Assembly (NCBI GenBank): GCA_013202335.1
Contig: JABMQR010000228.1
Location: 1-9,488 of the forward strand
Reading direction: 5' to 3'
Length of the DNA: 9,488 nt
Source of the DNA: Bacteroidota bacterium
GTDB lineage: Bacteria > Spirochaetota > Spirochaetia > JABMQR01
In this document: piece after piece, positions 1 through 6,621 of the stretch
Layout: every line of letters starts with the position of its first letter
Position numbering within the stretch: the first letter of the stretch is position 1
Translations under genes and position numbers: made by a program
Notes under the pieces: generated by a model
The model's database searches: none
Told to the model about the DNA's origin: nothing
The model's input: only the letters and a program-made list of their open reading frames with translations

Positions 1-293
1 AAATACTTCAAGAGTTAGTTGATGAAACTATTTCAACGTACAGAATTTTATTTCGAGATAATTTGGCAGAACATAGCTTTGATACACAGACAAATGAATT
101 GTCCAAGGAATCATTGAAAGAGAAAAATGATGAAATGATTCTGAATGCTGCTTTTCTTGTAGGTCAAAGTGATGTTGGAAATTTTATTACGGAGGTGGAA
201 ATTCTTAGGAAGGATTATAATTCTAAAGGGTTTAATTTCGAATGTGTTGGCCCGTGGCCCCCTTATAATTTTAGCAGCTTGTCACAGAGGTAG
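1..293 (+). CDS. gvpF/L: Gas vesicle protein GvpF/GvpL family, C-terminal part (5' end outside window)
   Basis: The frame is open from the left edge (first whole codon at base 3) to TAG 291-293, giving 96 residues. It ends in GPWPPYNF, the hallmark C-terminal motif of the GvpF/GvpL family, preceded by the LNAAFLV segment that also occurs in the complete paralogue at 489-1328. GvpF/L proteins are minor components that bind GvpA and help nucleate and assemble the protein shell of gas vesicles in the cytoplasm. The ATG and TTG codons inside this stretch (for example TTG at 63) are not taken as starts, because the similarity to the paralogue is to its C-terminal half only and the frame stays open to the window edge. 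The true start therefore lies upstream. The gene is followed after 7 bases by the small gvpA-family gene. Family assignment is firm; whether it is GvpF or GvpL cannot be decided. Confidence 0.9.
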   Translation, partial: ILQELVDETISTYRILFRDNLAEHSFDTQTNELSKESLKEKNDEMILNAAFLVGQSDVGNFITEVEILRKDYNSKGFNFECVGPWPPYNFSSLSQR

Positions 294-300
294 GAAAAGT

Positions 301-489
301 TTGGATGAATTAGATATTAAAACAAAAAATGTCACTATTCTAGAAATTCTGGATAGGGTATTGGATAAAGGTGTAGTTATTTCAGGGGATATTGTTATTT
401 CTGTCGCAGATGTAGATCTTATATATTTAGGACTTCGTGCATTGTTGAGTTCAGTGGAAACGATGGAGAAATTAAAGGGTATGTACTGA
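301..489 (+). CDS. gvpS: Gas vesicle minor protein of the GvpA/GvpJ/GvpS/GvpM family
   Basis: This 62-residue protein is almost entirely the conserved GvpA fold. Residues 13-33 read as helix 1 and strand 1 (ILDRVLDKGVVISGD), followed by strand 2 (VISVADVDLIYL) and a second helix ending LLSSVETM. The SVADVDLIYLGLR segment resembles GvpS, GvpJ and GvpM minor proteins more than the major shell protein GvpA, and the position between two GvpF/L genes, close to gvpK, recalls the L-S-K order of Bacillus megaterium. Such minor proteins probably cap or shape the growing vesicle. The start chosen is TTG 301, with AGAGG (286-290) and AGGA (292-295) upstream. The frame stays open further up, to a GTG at 169, but that part overlaps the upstream gvpF/L gene and shows no GvpA similarity. 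Its stop overlaps the next ATG by one base (TGATG at 487-491), implying translational coupling. The symbol gvpS is the best guess among gvpS, gvpJ and gvpM. Confidence 0.85.
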   Translation: MDELDIKTKNVTILEILDRVLDKGVVISGDIVISVADVDLIYLGLRALLSSVETMEKLKGMY

Positions 490-1328
490 TGAAGAAAGAT
501 ACATTTCCGAAAAGCACAACACCATTAAAAAAAATCTATATTTATTGCATTATTTCCCACGATAGTGATGCAGCTGCATATATAACGGATGTTTCTATGA
601 GCAGTCGTAAAGTGTTCTTCATCAAATATAAAGATGTTGCAGCTGTTGTCAGTGAAATTGAGACAGTTGGTACAATGGATACACAAGTGGAGAATTATGC
701 GGTGATACATGAAGAAATATGTGAATTACTGATGGAGAATTATACAGTTCTTCCAATGAGATTGATGACAATTGCCATGGGGAATGAAGGTGTTCTGAGA
801 ATTTTGGAAGAGCACTATTCTGCATTGCAGGAAAATATTAAAAGACTTTCACAAAAAGTGGAATTTGGTATTAAAGTTTTATGGCCTGCTACAAAAATAA
901 AAAAGCAAATTAACCTTGTTATTGAAAAAGAGAGATGTAAAAAAGAAGAACTTGTTGCTGGTGAGTCTTTTCAAAAAGTGTATATGAAAAAAAAACTTGA
1001 TTTGCATAGGAATGAAAAAGCATTTTGGGAAGAAGCTGAAAAATATATTACACAAATCGATGATTTTATTTCAGTGTTTGCTGTAGAAAAAAAATTGAAA
1101 AAACTACAGACAGAGAAACTACTTTTAAATGCGGCATATCTGGTAAAAAAAGATATGCAAAAAGAACTTACACAGGCTTTCAAAAAACTAAGAATTATTC
1201 AACCTGATCTTGAATATCAGTTCAGTGGTCCATGGCCTCCCTATAATTTTATTAAAATGAAAAATAACCAAAGTTTAGATCAAGATTCCACTATTTTAAA
1301 TTTTGTAAATACAATTCTTACAAAATAA
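489..1328 (+). CDS. gvpL: Gas vesicle protein GvpL/GvpF family, full length
   Basis: This 279-residue protein has the full GvpL/GvpF layout. An N-terminal alpha/beta domain begins with a strand of the form IYIYCII and contains KDVAAVVSEIE, then the conserved segment around HEEICELLMENYTVLPMRL (residues ~75-95) and the helix-rich part after EFGIKVLW. The C-terminal domain holds LLLNAAYLV and the signature GPWPPYNF. The length is usual for the family. GvpL/F proteins associate with GvpA and act early in vesicle assembly; they are needed but are minor components. The ATG at 489 overlaps the stop of the preceding gene (TGATG), with AAAGGG just upstream, and gvpK follows after 10 bases. The C-terminal half aligns with the partial gvpF/L at 1-293, so the two are paralogues flanking the gvpA-family gene. 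The long lysine-rich region (residues ~130-215) is encoded by very A-rich DNA. Confidence 0.93.
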   Translation: MKKDTFPKSTTPLKKIYIYCIISHDSDAAAYITDVSMSSRKVFFIKYKDVAAVVSEIETVGTMDTQVENYAVIHEEICELLMENYTVLPMRLMTIAMGNEGVLRILEEHYSALQENIKRLSQKVEFGIKVLWPATKIKKQINLVIEKERCKKEELVAGESFQKVYMKKKLDLHRNEKAFWEEAEKYITQIDDFISVFAVEKKLKKLQTEKLLLNAAYLVKKDMQKELTQAFKKLRIIQPDLEYQFSGPWPPYNFIKMKNNQSLDQDSTILNFVNTILTK

Positions 1329-1338
1329 AGGTTTTAAG

Positions 1339-1683
1339 ATGATGAATATCAATGAGAGAGTTGAATCGGATCACCCAGAAGGTTTTATTGAGGAAATTGA
1401 AAAAATTCAGAACATCCTCCCAAGAAAAATTGATGCTAATCCAAAGAACGCGGAAAAAGGACTTGCTAAACTGGTTCTTACGCTAATTGAACTGATCAGA
1501 CAACTATTAGAGAAACAAGGTATGAGAAGAATGGATGCAGGGTCTCTATCAGAAGATGAGATAGAAAAGCTTGGTGAAACTTTCATGAAACTGGAAAGTA
1601 AAATGGAAGAACTAAAAGCTGTTTTTAATTTGAAAGATGATGATCTGAATCTCAATTTAGGACCTTTGGGAGATTTAATGTAA
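1339..1683 (+). CDS. gvpK: Gas vesicle protein GvpK
   Basis: This 114-residue protein carries the diagnostic GvpK core, including LAKLVLTLIELIRQLLEKQ, then MRRMDAGSLSEDEIEKLGETF, and ends with DDLNLNLGPLGDL. The protein is helical and soluble, and the length fits the family. GvpK is required for gas vesicle formation in the systems where it has been tested and belongs to the set of accessory assembly proteins; its exact biochemical role is not settled. The first of two adjacent ATGs (1339 and 1342) is given as the start, with AAAGG at 1327-1331 overlapping the gvpL stop as ribosome-binding site. The stop TAA (1681-1683) overlaps the ATG of the KaiB-like gene by one base (TAATG). This is the last recognisable gvp gene in the window. 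Confidence 0.95.
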   Translation: MMNINERVESDHPEGFIEEIEKIQNILPRKIDANPKNAEKGLAKLVLTLIELIRQLLEKQGMRRMDAGSLSEDEIEKLGETFMKLESKMEELKAVFNLKDDDLNLNLGPLGDLM

Positions 1684-2081
1684 TGCAGAAGTCTGTGACC
1701 GCTTTTGCCAAGCTCAAGAAAATTTGTGAACTGAAAATGAAAATTAATAGTGAAAATGACAGCGCAAAAAAACTGGAGCAAGCTTTCGAACAACGAAGTA
1801 AAGGTATCTTTATTTTTCAGTTGTATTGCTCCGGGCTAACGCCCCGGTCATTACGAGCGATAGAGAATATCAAGAAACTTTGTGAAGAACATCTTAAGGG
1901 ACACTATGAACTAACGGTGATTGATATTCTCCAGCAGCCTGATCGTATTAAAAAGAACCAGATTATCACATCTCCAACACTGGTCAAGCTACTGCCGCTG
2001 CCTATACGCAAGTTTGTTGGCGACCTGTCGAATATAGAAAAAATTCTGCTGCGGCTGGATTTAAAGGAACAAGAGCAGTAG
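1683..2081 (+). CDS. kaiB: KaiB-domain protein with a probable remnant of a second KaiB at its N terminus
   Basis: Residues ~41-128 form a complete KaiB domain. A strand and loop (IFQLYCSGLTPRS) lead into the first helix (RAIENIKKLCEEHLKG), the VIDILQQP strand, TSPTLVKLLPLPIRKFVGDLS and LLRLDL. KaiB has a thioredoxin-like, fold-switching domain that binds KaiC in the cyanobacterial clock. KaiB homologues elsewhere often sit next to kaiC and PAS kinases and may act in stress or light responses. No kaiC is present in this window. Residues 4-16 (SVTAFAKLKKICE) match the protein's own first helix at 56-68 (SLRAIENIKKLCE) and closely resemble KaiB sequences of two-KaiB operons, so the N terminus looks like a truncated first KaiB fused in frame. 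The start at ATG 1683 is coupled to the gvpK stop. ATG 1738 (MKINSEND, 114 residues) may be the ancestral start of the intact copy, but it lacks a clear ribosome-binding site. The hybrid kinase follows after 12 bases. Confidence 0.88.
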   Translation: MQKSVTAFAKLKKICELKMKINSENDSAKKLEQAFEQRSKGIFIFQLYCSGLTPRSLRAIENIKKLCEEHLKGHYELTVIDILQQPDRIKKNQIITSPTLVKLLPLPIRKFVGDLSNIEKILLRLDLKEQEQ

Positions 2082-2093
2082 GAGAGTATTGTC

Positions 2094-4487
2094 ATGACTA
2101 AGCATATTGATAAACGCCAAAAACTTCAGGCAGAGGTTGAGGATCTCCGCATCAAGCTGGAAGAAGCGGAGGAAACGATATCCGCTATCCGTAACGGTGA
2201 GGTGGATGCACTGGTTGTATCCAGCCCCAATGGTGACCAGGTCTTCATGCTGGAAGGTGAAGAACATGCATATCGGGTACTCGTCGAGGCAATGAATGAA
2301 GGAGCAGCCCTACTGGCGGCTGATAATAGTATCCTCTACTGCAATGGTAACTTAGCATCACTGATCAAGACACCAATGGAAAAACTCACCGGCACCCCAT
2401 TTTGTTCCCTGCTTACGCCATCTTCCCTTCTGCTTTTTGATTCTTTCACTGATAGAGATAATTATAAATGTGAACTTACTCTTTCGGCCACTGACGGTAT
2501 CAATATTCCGGTCTATTTTTCTGCAAGTATTTACAGGGCAGGCGAGATTGAAATGACCTGTATAGTAGTGACAGATTTGAGCAAACAGAAACGTGACGAA
2601 GAAATCCTGGCTTCAGGAAAACTATCCAATTCAATTATTGAGCAGGCAAGCGAGATAATTCTGGTGTGTGATGAGGCTGGAATCATAAGCCGTATCAGCC
2701 GGATGGCACAACAAATACTTGGCGGCAACATTCTATATCGACACTTTGATGAACTGCTCTCTTTACTCACCAATCTCGATAATCAGTCTTTATCTTTCTC
2801 AGATATTACAAGTGAAGAGACTAAGAGAAACATGGAAGTCAGAATGAACCGAAAAGACGGGGTGGAATTTATCTTCCTTCTTAGCACCAGCACGTTAAAA
2901 AATATTGAAGGTAACATCCTGGGCAGGATAGTTATTCTTACTGACATCACTGAGAGCAGGCATTCTGAAGCTGCTCTGGCAGCCTCAGAAATTTGCTACC
3001 GGCGTCTCTTTGAAACTGCCCAGGATGCTATATTAATTCTCGATGGAAATACAGGACAGATCCTGGACGTCAACCCGTTCGCCCTTGACCTGCTTGGCTA
3101 TACTCAAGATGAATTAATGGGGAAGAATCTATGGGAAATCGGTGATTTACAAGATACTCTGGCAAGTAAAATTTCTTATAAGGAACTACAGGATAAAAAC
3201 TATATCCGTTTTGATCACTTACCGCTTATCACCAAAGAAGGAAAACAAATTGATGTGGAAGTTATAGCTAACGCATATCAAGTAAACAAAAAAAGAGTTT
3301 TTCAGTGTAATATACGTGATATTACTGAACAGAAGAGAACAGAGGAAGAACGGGAGAAAGCAGTCAGGCTTGAATCGGTAGGCATCCTGGCCGGGGGAAT
3401 TGCCCATGACTTCAACAACATTCTTACCGGAATACTGGGAAACGTCCAACTGGCAAATAGTTTTATAGAAACCAATGAAGTAGATACGGCTAAAGAAATG
3501 CTGATTGAAGCAGAAAAGGCTTCATTCAGGGCAAAGGACCTTACACAACAGCTGCTTACCTTCTCAAGAGGTGGAACCCCAGTGAAAAAACTGATATCCA
3601 TCAATAAGTTGATAGAAGAATCAGTTTGCTTTGTCCTGAGAGGGTCTAATATTAAACCTGAATTTTCCTTTCCAGATAATCTGTGGACAGTGGAAGCTGA
3701 CGAAGGGCAGTTTACCCAGATATTTAGTAATCTGGTTATAAATGCCGACCAGGCCATGCCCAATGGCGGAATAATTTATATAAGAGCCAACAACATGGTT
3801 ATAGGGATAAAACAACACCTGCCTCTGCCTGAAGGAAACTACGTGATGATAGACATAGAAGACCACGGTACCGGTATGCCAAGAAGTCATTATTACAAAA
3901 TATTCGACCCTTACTTCACTACTAAACAGAAGGGGAGCGGTCTGGGTCTGGCCACTACGTATTCTATCGTGAAAAGTCATGGAGGCCATATCACTTTCGA
4001 CTCTCAACTAGGGGTAGGGACGACTTTCCACATGTACCTGCCTGCTTCCAGAAAGAAAATCATAAAAGAGAAGAAAGCTGCCGCAATCAAAACCCTGGCA
4101 GTAACTTCGGGACGCATCCTGATAATGGATAACGAGGAAACAATTCTTGCGCTTCTAAACAAAATGCTGATTAATGCTGGCTATAAAGTAGAACTCACCA
4201 GAAATGGGGATGATGCAATAGAGCGGTATACCGAAGCTAAGATCTCTGAAAACCCATTTGATGCGGTTATTCTGGATCTGACCGTACCGGGAAGTATGGG
4301 GGGAAAAGAGACGATTGCGAAATTGCTTGAGATAGACCCCCGAGTTAAAGCAATCGTGTCCAGCGGTTACTCGAATGACACCATTGTAGCTAACTATAAG
4401 AATTATGGCTTTAGTGGTATAGTAAACAAGCCGTACCACATTGAACAAATGCAGGAGACGCTGCGTAATGTACTGGCTGGCAAGTAA
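2094..4487 (+). CDS. Soluble hybrid histidine kinase: coiled coil, three PAS domains, HisKA, HATPase, receiver
   Basis: This is a 797-residue cytoplasmic kinase with no membrane segment. A coiled coil (~8-32) leads to IRNGEVDALVV, an opening I associate with kinases encoded beside kaiB/kaiC. PAS domains follow at ~60-165, ~178-290 and ~302-415; the third is the most canonical (YRRLFETAQDAILILD). The H box GGIAHDFNNIL places the phospho-histidine at H438. The ATPase domain shows N546/N550 (NLVINADQA), D590 in DHGTGMP and GSGLGLAT near 614-621. A receiver spans ~674-793 with D728 as phosphate acceptor and K779 in NKPY. Its acidic pocket reads D679-N680-E681, not the usual DD. The ATG 2094 has GGAGAG at 2081-2086, overlapping the kaiB stop. 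The receiver carries no output domain, so the signal must leave by phosphotransfer or protein contact; no Hpt protein is visible. The input signal is unknown; PAS domains may bind heme, flavin or small ligands, but no diagnostic residue is evident. Confidence 0.93.
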   Translation: MTKHIDKRQKLQAEVEDLRIKLEEAEETISAIRNGEVDALVVSSPNGDQVFMLEGEEHAYRVLVEAMNEGAALLAADNSILYCNGNLASLIKTPMEKLTGTPFCSLLTPSSLLLFDSFTDRDNYKCELTLSATDGINIPVYFSASIYRAGEIEMTCIVVTDLSKQKRDEEILASGKLSNSIIEQASEIILVCDEAGIISRISRMAQQILGGNILYRHFDELLSLLTNLDNQSLSFSDITSEETKRNMEVRMNRKDGVEFIFLLSTSTLKNIEGNILGRIVILTDITESRHSEAALAASEICYRRLFETAQDAILILDGNTGQILDVNPFALDLLGYTQDELMGKNLWEIGDLQDTLASKISYKELQDKNYIRFDHLPLITKEGKQIDVEVIANAYQVNKKRVFQCNIRDITEQKRTEEEREKAVRLESVGILAGGIAHDFNNILTGILGNVQLANSFIETNEVDTAKEMLIEAEKASFRAKDLTQQLLTFSRGGTPVKKLISINKLIEESVCFVLRGSNIKPEFSFPDNLWTVEADEGQFTQIFSNLVINADQAMPNGGIIYIRANNMVIGIKQHLPLPEGNYVMIDIEDHGTGMPRSHYYKIFDPYFTTKQKGSGLGLATTYSIVKSHGGHITFDSQLGVGTTFHMYLPASRKKIIKEKKAAAIKTLAVTSGRILIMDNEETILALLNKMLINAGYKVELTRNGDDAIERYTEAKISENPFDAVILDLTVPGSMGGKETIAKLLEIDPRVKAIVSSGYSNDTIVANYKNYGFSGIVNKPYHIEQMQETLRNVLAGK

Positions 4488-4533
4488 TTTGCATTAGGTA
4501 TCAATACAGAATGGTATGAGAAGTTTTCACTCT

Positions 4534-5901
4534 TTAACAATTGATATTCAGATTTTTCATCTTCCGGTAAAGTGTTTTTCTATTAATTTGCAGAAGCTCA
4601 GCGGCTTTTGTTTTATTTTTTTCCGTATGGATAAGAGTTTTTATTATCATCTCTCTTTCGATATTGTATGTAGCGGATTTAAATGAATTACTATCTAATT
4701 GCTCGGATTTTTGACAGGAGATGTCTGGTTTATATGCAGTTATTTGCTGCGGTAAATCTAATTGACTGATACAATCGGATCTGGAAAACAGTACTGACAT
4801 TCTTATAACATTTTTTAGTTCTCGTACATTTCCTGGCCAGGGATAATCAAGCAGTAACTTTAAAGCCTGGGGAGAAAAACTCTTCACCTGTTTTGAAAAT
4901 TCCTTGTTACCTATTTGTATATAGTAAGATAGTATTTCTGGAATATCAGCTATCCTTTCTCTCAGAGGGGGGATAGAAATAGTGAATTCATTTAAACGAT
5001 AAAAAAGGTCTTTCCGAAACTTTTTTTGATGAACCGCATTAATAATATCAATATTGGAAGCTGTAATTATCCGAATATCCAGGGTTACAGCTTTTGTTCC
5101 TCCAAGGTGCCAGATCTTTTTTTCTTCAATTACACGGAGCAGTTTGGTCTGGGCTGATTCAGAAAGATTGGTAATTTCATCCAAAAAAAGTGTACCGTGG
5201 TTGGCTAGTTCGAATTTCCCTTTATGAGCAGTGTTCGCATTGGTAAATGCTCCTTTTTCGTAGCCAAAAAGTTCACCCTCGATCAGGTTTTCTGGTATAG
5301 CTCCGCAATCTATGGGAATGAATGGCTTATTTTTTCTGGGACTTTCCTGATGGATCATTTTTGCGAAAAGTTCTTTTCCACAACCACTTTCTCCCTGAAG
5401 GATAACTGTTGTGTTGGTTAGTGCAATTTTTTTAATATCTGCTATAATGTGTTGAAATGCGTCACACTTTCCTATTAACTTATGTTCAGTTATTTCTGAG
5501 GGTGGTATGAATCCCGGGCATCCCTGAACAGTAAGTGAGCTGCATTTATGGATCGCTTTTTTTAGTATGTTAAGTAGTTTCTCCTGATTAAAGGGCTTCA
5601 GGATGTAATCAAAGGCTCCAGCTTTCATTGCTTTAACCGCATCGTGAATCTCCCCGAAAGCTGTAAGCATGATAATTGTCAAATCCTTATTATTTGATTT
5701 CAATTTTTCCAGTACCTGTAAACCATTTATATCAGGAAGCTGGATATCCAGAAGAATCACATCAGGAGGATTTTTTTCAATTACTTGCAGCGCTTGCATC
5801 CCACCATGAAAATCCTTAACAGAATATCCTTCTTTTTCCAGGATATTTGAGAGAAGATAACAAAAATCAATATTATCATCAACAATAAAAACAGTTTTCA
5901 T
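4534..5901 (-). CDS. NtrC-family sigma54-dependent response regulator (receiver, AAA+, Fis-type HTH)
   Basis: This 455-residue protein has three domains. The receiver (~1-118) has D8/D9, phosphate acceptor D52, T80 and K102. The AAA+ sigma54-interaction domain (~140-370) has Walker A GESGCGKE (170-177), Walker B GTLFLDEI (236-243), an arginine-finger region in FRKDLFYRLNEF, and WPGNVREL (355-362, sensor II). The C-terminal Fis-type helix-turn-helix (~413-453) contains KTKAAELLQINRKTLYRKMK. Phosphorylation would let the ATPase remodel sigma54 RNA polymerase at -24/-12 promoters. The sigma54-contact loop reads GAFTNA (217-222) where GAFTGA is canonical; the base sequence (GGA GCA TTT ACC AAT GCG) confirms it. 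The start ATG at 5901 lies 11 bases after the stop of the GYF_2-receiver gene, and AGGTAGGA near that stop serves as ribosome-binding site. It is the last gene of the minus-strand set, converging on the hybrid kinase with 46 bases between stops. Targets are unknown. Confidence 0.95.
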   Translation of the reverse strand: MKTVFIVDDNIDFCYLLSNILEKEGYSVKDFHGGMQALQVIEKNPPDVILLDIQLPDINGLQVLEKLKSNNKDLTIIMLTAFGEIHDAVKAMKAGAFDYILKPFNQEKLLNILKKAIHKCSSLTVQGCPGFIPPSEITEHKLIGKCDAFQHIIADIKKIALTNTTVILQGESGCGKELFAKMIHQESPRKNKPFIPIDCGAIPENLIEGELFGYEKGAFTNANTAHKGKFELANHGTLFLDEITNLSESAQTKLLRVIEEKKIWHLGGTKAVTLDIRIITASNIDIINAVHQKKFRKDLFYRLNEFTISIPPLRERIADIPEILSYYIQIGNKEFSKQVKSFSPQALKLLLDYPWPGNVRELKNVIRMSVLFSRSDCISQLDLPQQITAYKPDISCQKSEQLDSNSFKSATYNIEREMIIKTLIHTEKNKTKAAELLQINRKTLYRKMKNLNINC

Positions 5902-5912
5902 GTCAAATATTC

Positions 5913-6533
5913 CTACCTATTGAATAGCCTGATATTCTTTAATATATCCTCTACACTAAAAGGCTTATCGATAAAAATTGATATTCCTTTTTTTTTAGCA
6001 TCCATTTTTCTTTTCTCACTGCCATATGCAGATACTATGCAAATAATCGTATTCGGGCTTGTTTTCTTGATTTTTGGAACAACACACATTCCATCCCCAT
6101 CAGGAAGATTTAAGTCAAGGATTACAAGGTCAGGTGTTTCTTCGTTAAGAAAATTCAGAGCGTCGCTTACTGAATTGGCACTGGTTACGATATATCCTTT
6201 TTCCTCAAGAATTTCTGAGAACAGCAGACACAAATCTTTTTCATCATCGATTAACATAATTTTTTTTATTTTTCTACTGACTGCTGGTTGCCGCCTAATA
6301 GTAGGTTGTTCTTTTGTAGACTTTTTCAGAGAAGGCCAGCTTTCCTGCTTCTTGAAAAATGGCTGCAATTCCTCAAGATCCTCGGCTTTACGCCAGCCGG
6401 AAAGTCCGCTGCGCCAAACCAATACTTCTCCGGATTTTATCTTTCCTGAAGAAATCCACCCCTTCAAACGGCTTTCTGATATCCTTCGATAAATGTCTGC
6501 TCCTCTTCTAATGTCATATGTAAACTCTTTCAT
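5913..6533 (-). CDS. GYF_2-like domain fused to a response-regulator receiver
   Basis: This protein has 206 residues. Residues ~13-58 contain a GYF_2-type pattern: SESRLKGWISSGKIKSGEVL, then VWRSGLSGWRKAEDLEEL, matching the family style of a short segment with W40, G46 and W47 that is thought to mediate protein contact. A basic, proline-containing linker follows (~60-88). Residues 89-206 are a canonical receiver with D96/D97, phosphate acceptor D140 in VILDLNLPD, S168 and K190 in DKPF. There is no DNA-binding or enzymatic output, so the protein probably works by phosphorylation-controlled binding to a partner through the GYF_2-like part, or as a phosphate sink or relay for the kinase upstream. 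The ATG 6533 has AGAGGGA about ten bases upstream. A sigma54-like promoter precedes it. It is tightly linked to the sigma54 activator downstream (11 bases). The receiver call is firm; the GYF_2 call is by pattern only. Confidence 0.88.
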   Translation of the reverse strand: MKEFTYDIRRGADIYRRISESRLKGWISSGKIKSGEVLVWRSGLSGWRKAEDLEELQPFFKKQESWPSLKKSTKEQPTIRRQPAVSRKIKKIMLIDDEKDLCLLFSEILEEKGYIVTSANSVSDALNFLNEETPDLVILDLNLPDGDGMCVVPKIKKTSPNTIICIVSAYGSEKRKMDAKKKGISIFIDKPFSVEDILKNIRLFNR

Positions 6534-6570
6534 TTGTCAGTTTCCCTCTATAATTCAATCTGATATCAGG

Positions 6571-6586
6571 GGCAAATAAGATTCCA
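6571..6586 (-). promoter_or_regulatory. Candidate sigma54 (-24/-12) promoter for the GYF_2-receiver and sigma54-activator genes
   Basis: On the minus strand the bases read TGGAATCTTATTTGCC, against the consensus TGGCACG-N4-TTGCW. The two invariant dinucleotides GG and GC are exactly ten bases apart, and TGG and TTGC match. A start about 12 bases after GC would fall near 6560 and leave a ~27-base leader carrying AGAGGGA before ATG 6533. The operon it precedes encodes an NtrC-type activator, which fits autoregulation. A TTGACA at 6603-6608 is also present but has no acceptable -10 at normal spacing. Confidence 0.55.
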
Positions 6587-6621
6587 CCGTACCTGTGGTA
6601 ATTGTCAATGATAATATCCTT

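Noticed and set aside
1407..1793. 128-codon minus-strand frame across gvpK and kaiB
   Set aside because: It is serine/phenylalanine-rich in the way antisense reading of lysine/glutamate-rich genes usually is, with no supporting context.
3302..3763. 153-codon minus-strand frame inside the hybrid kinase
   Set aside because: It lies opposite the HisKA/ATPase coding sequence and shows no recognisable motif.
4488..4533. Possible bidirectional terminator between the convergent genes
   Set aside because: I found no stable inverted repeat in the 46 bases, so no terminator can be claimed.
5920..6492. 190-codon plus-strand frame opposite the GYF_2-receiver gene
   Set aside because: It is antisense to a clear receiver gene, has no family resemblance, and is best explained as a shadow of the coding strand.
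6603..6608. TTGACA as a sigma70 -35 element for the GYF_2-receiver gene
   Set aside because: No acceptable -10 hexamer occurs at 16-18 bases spacing; the sigma54-type match fits better.
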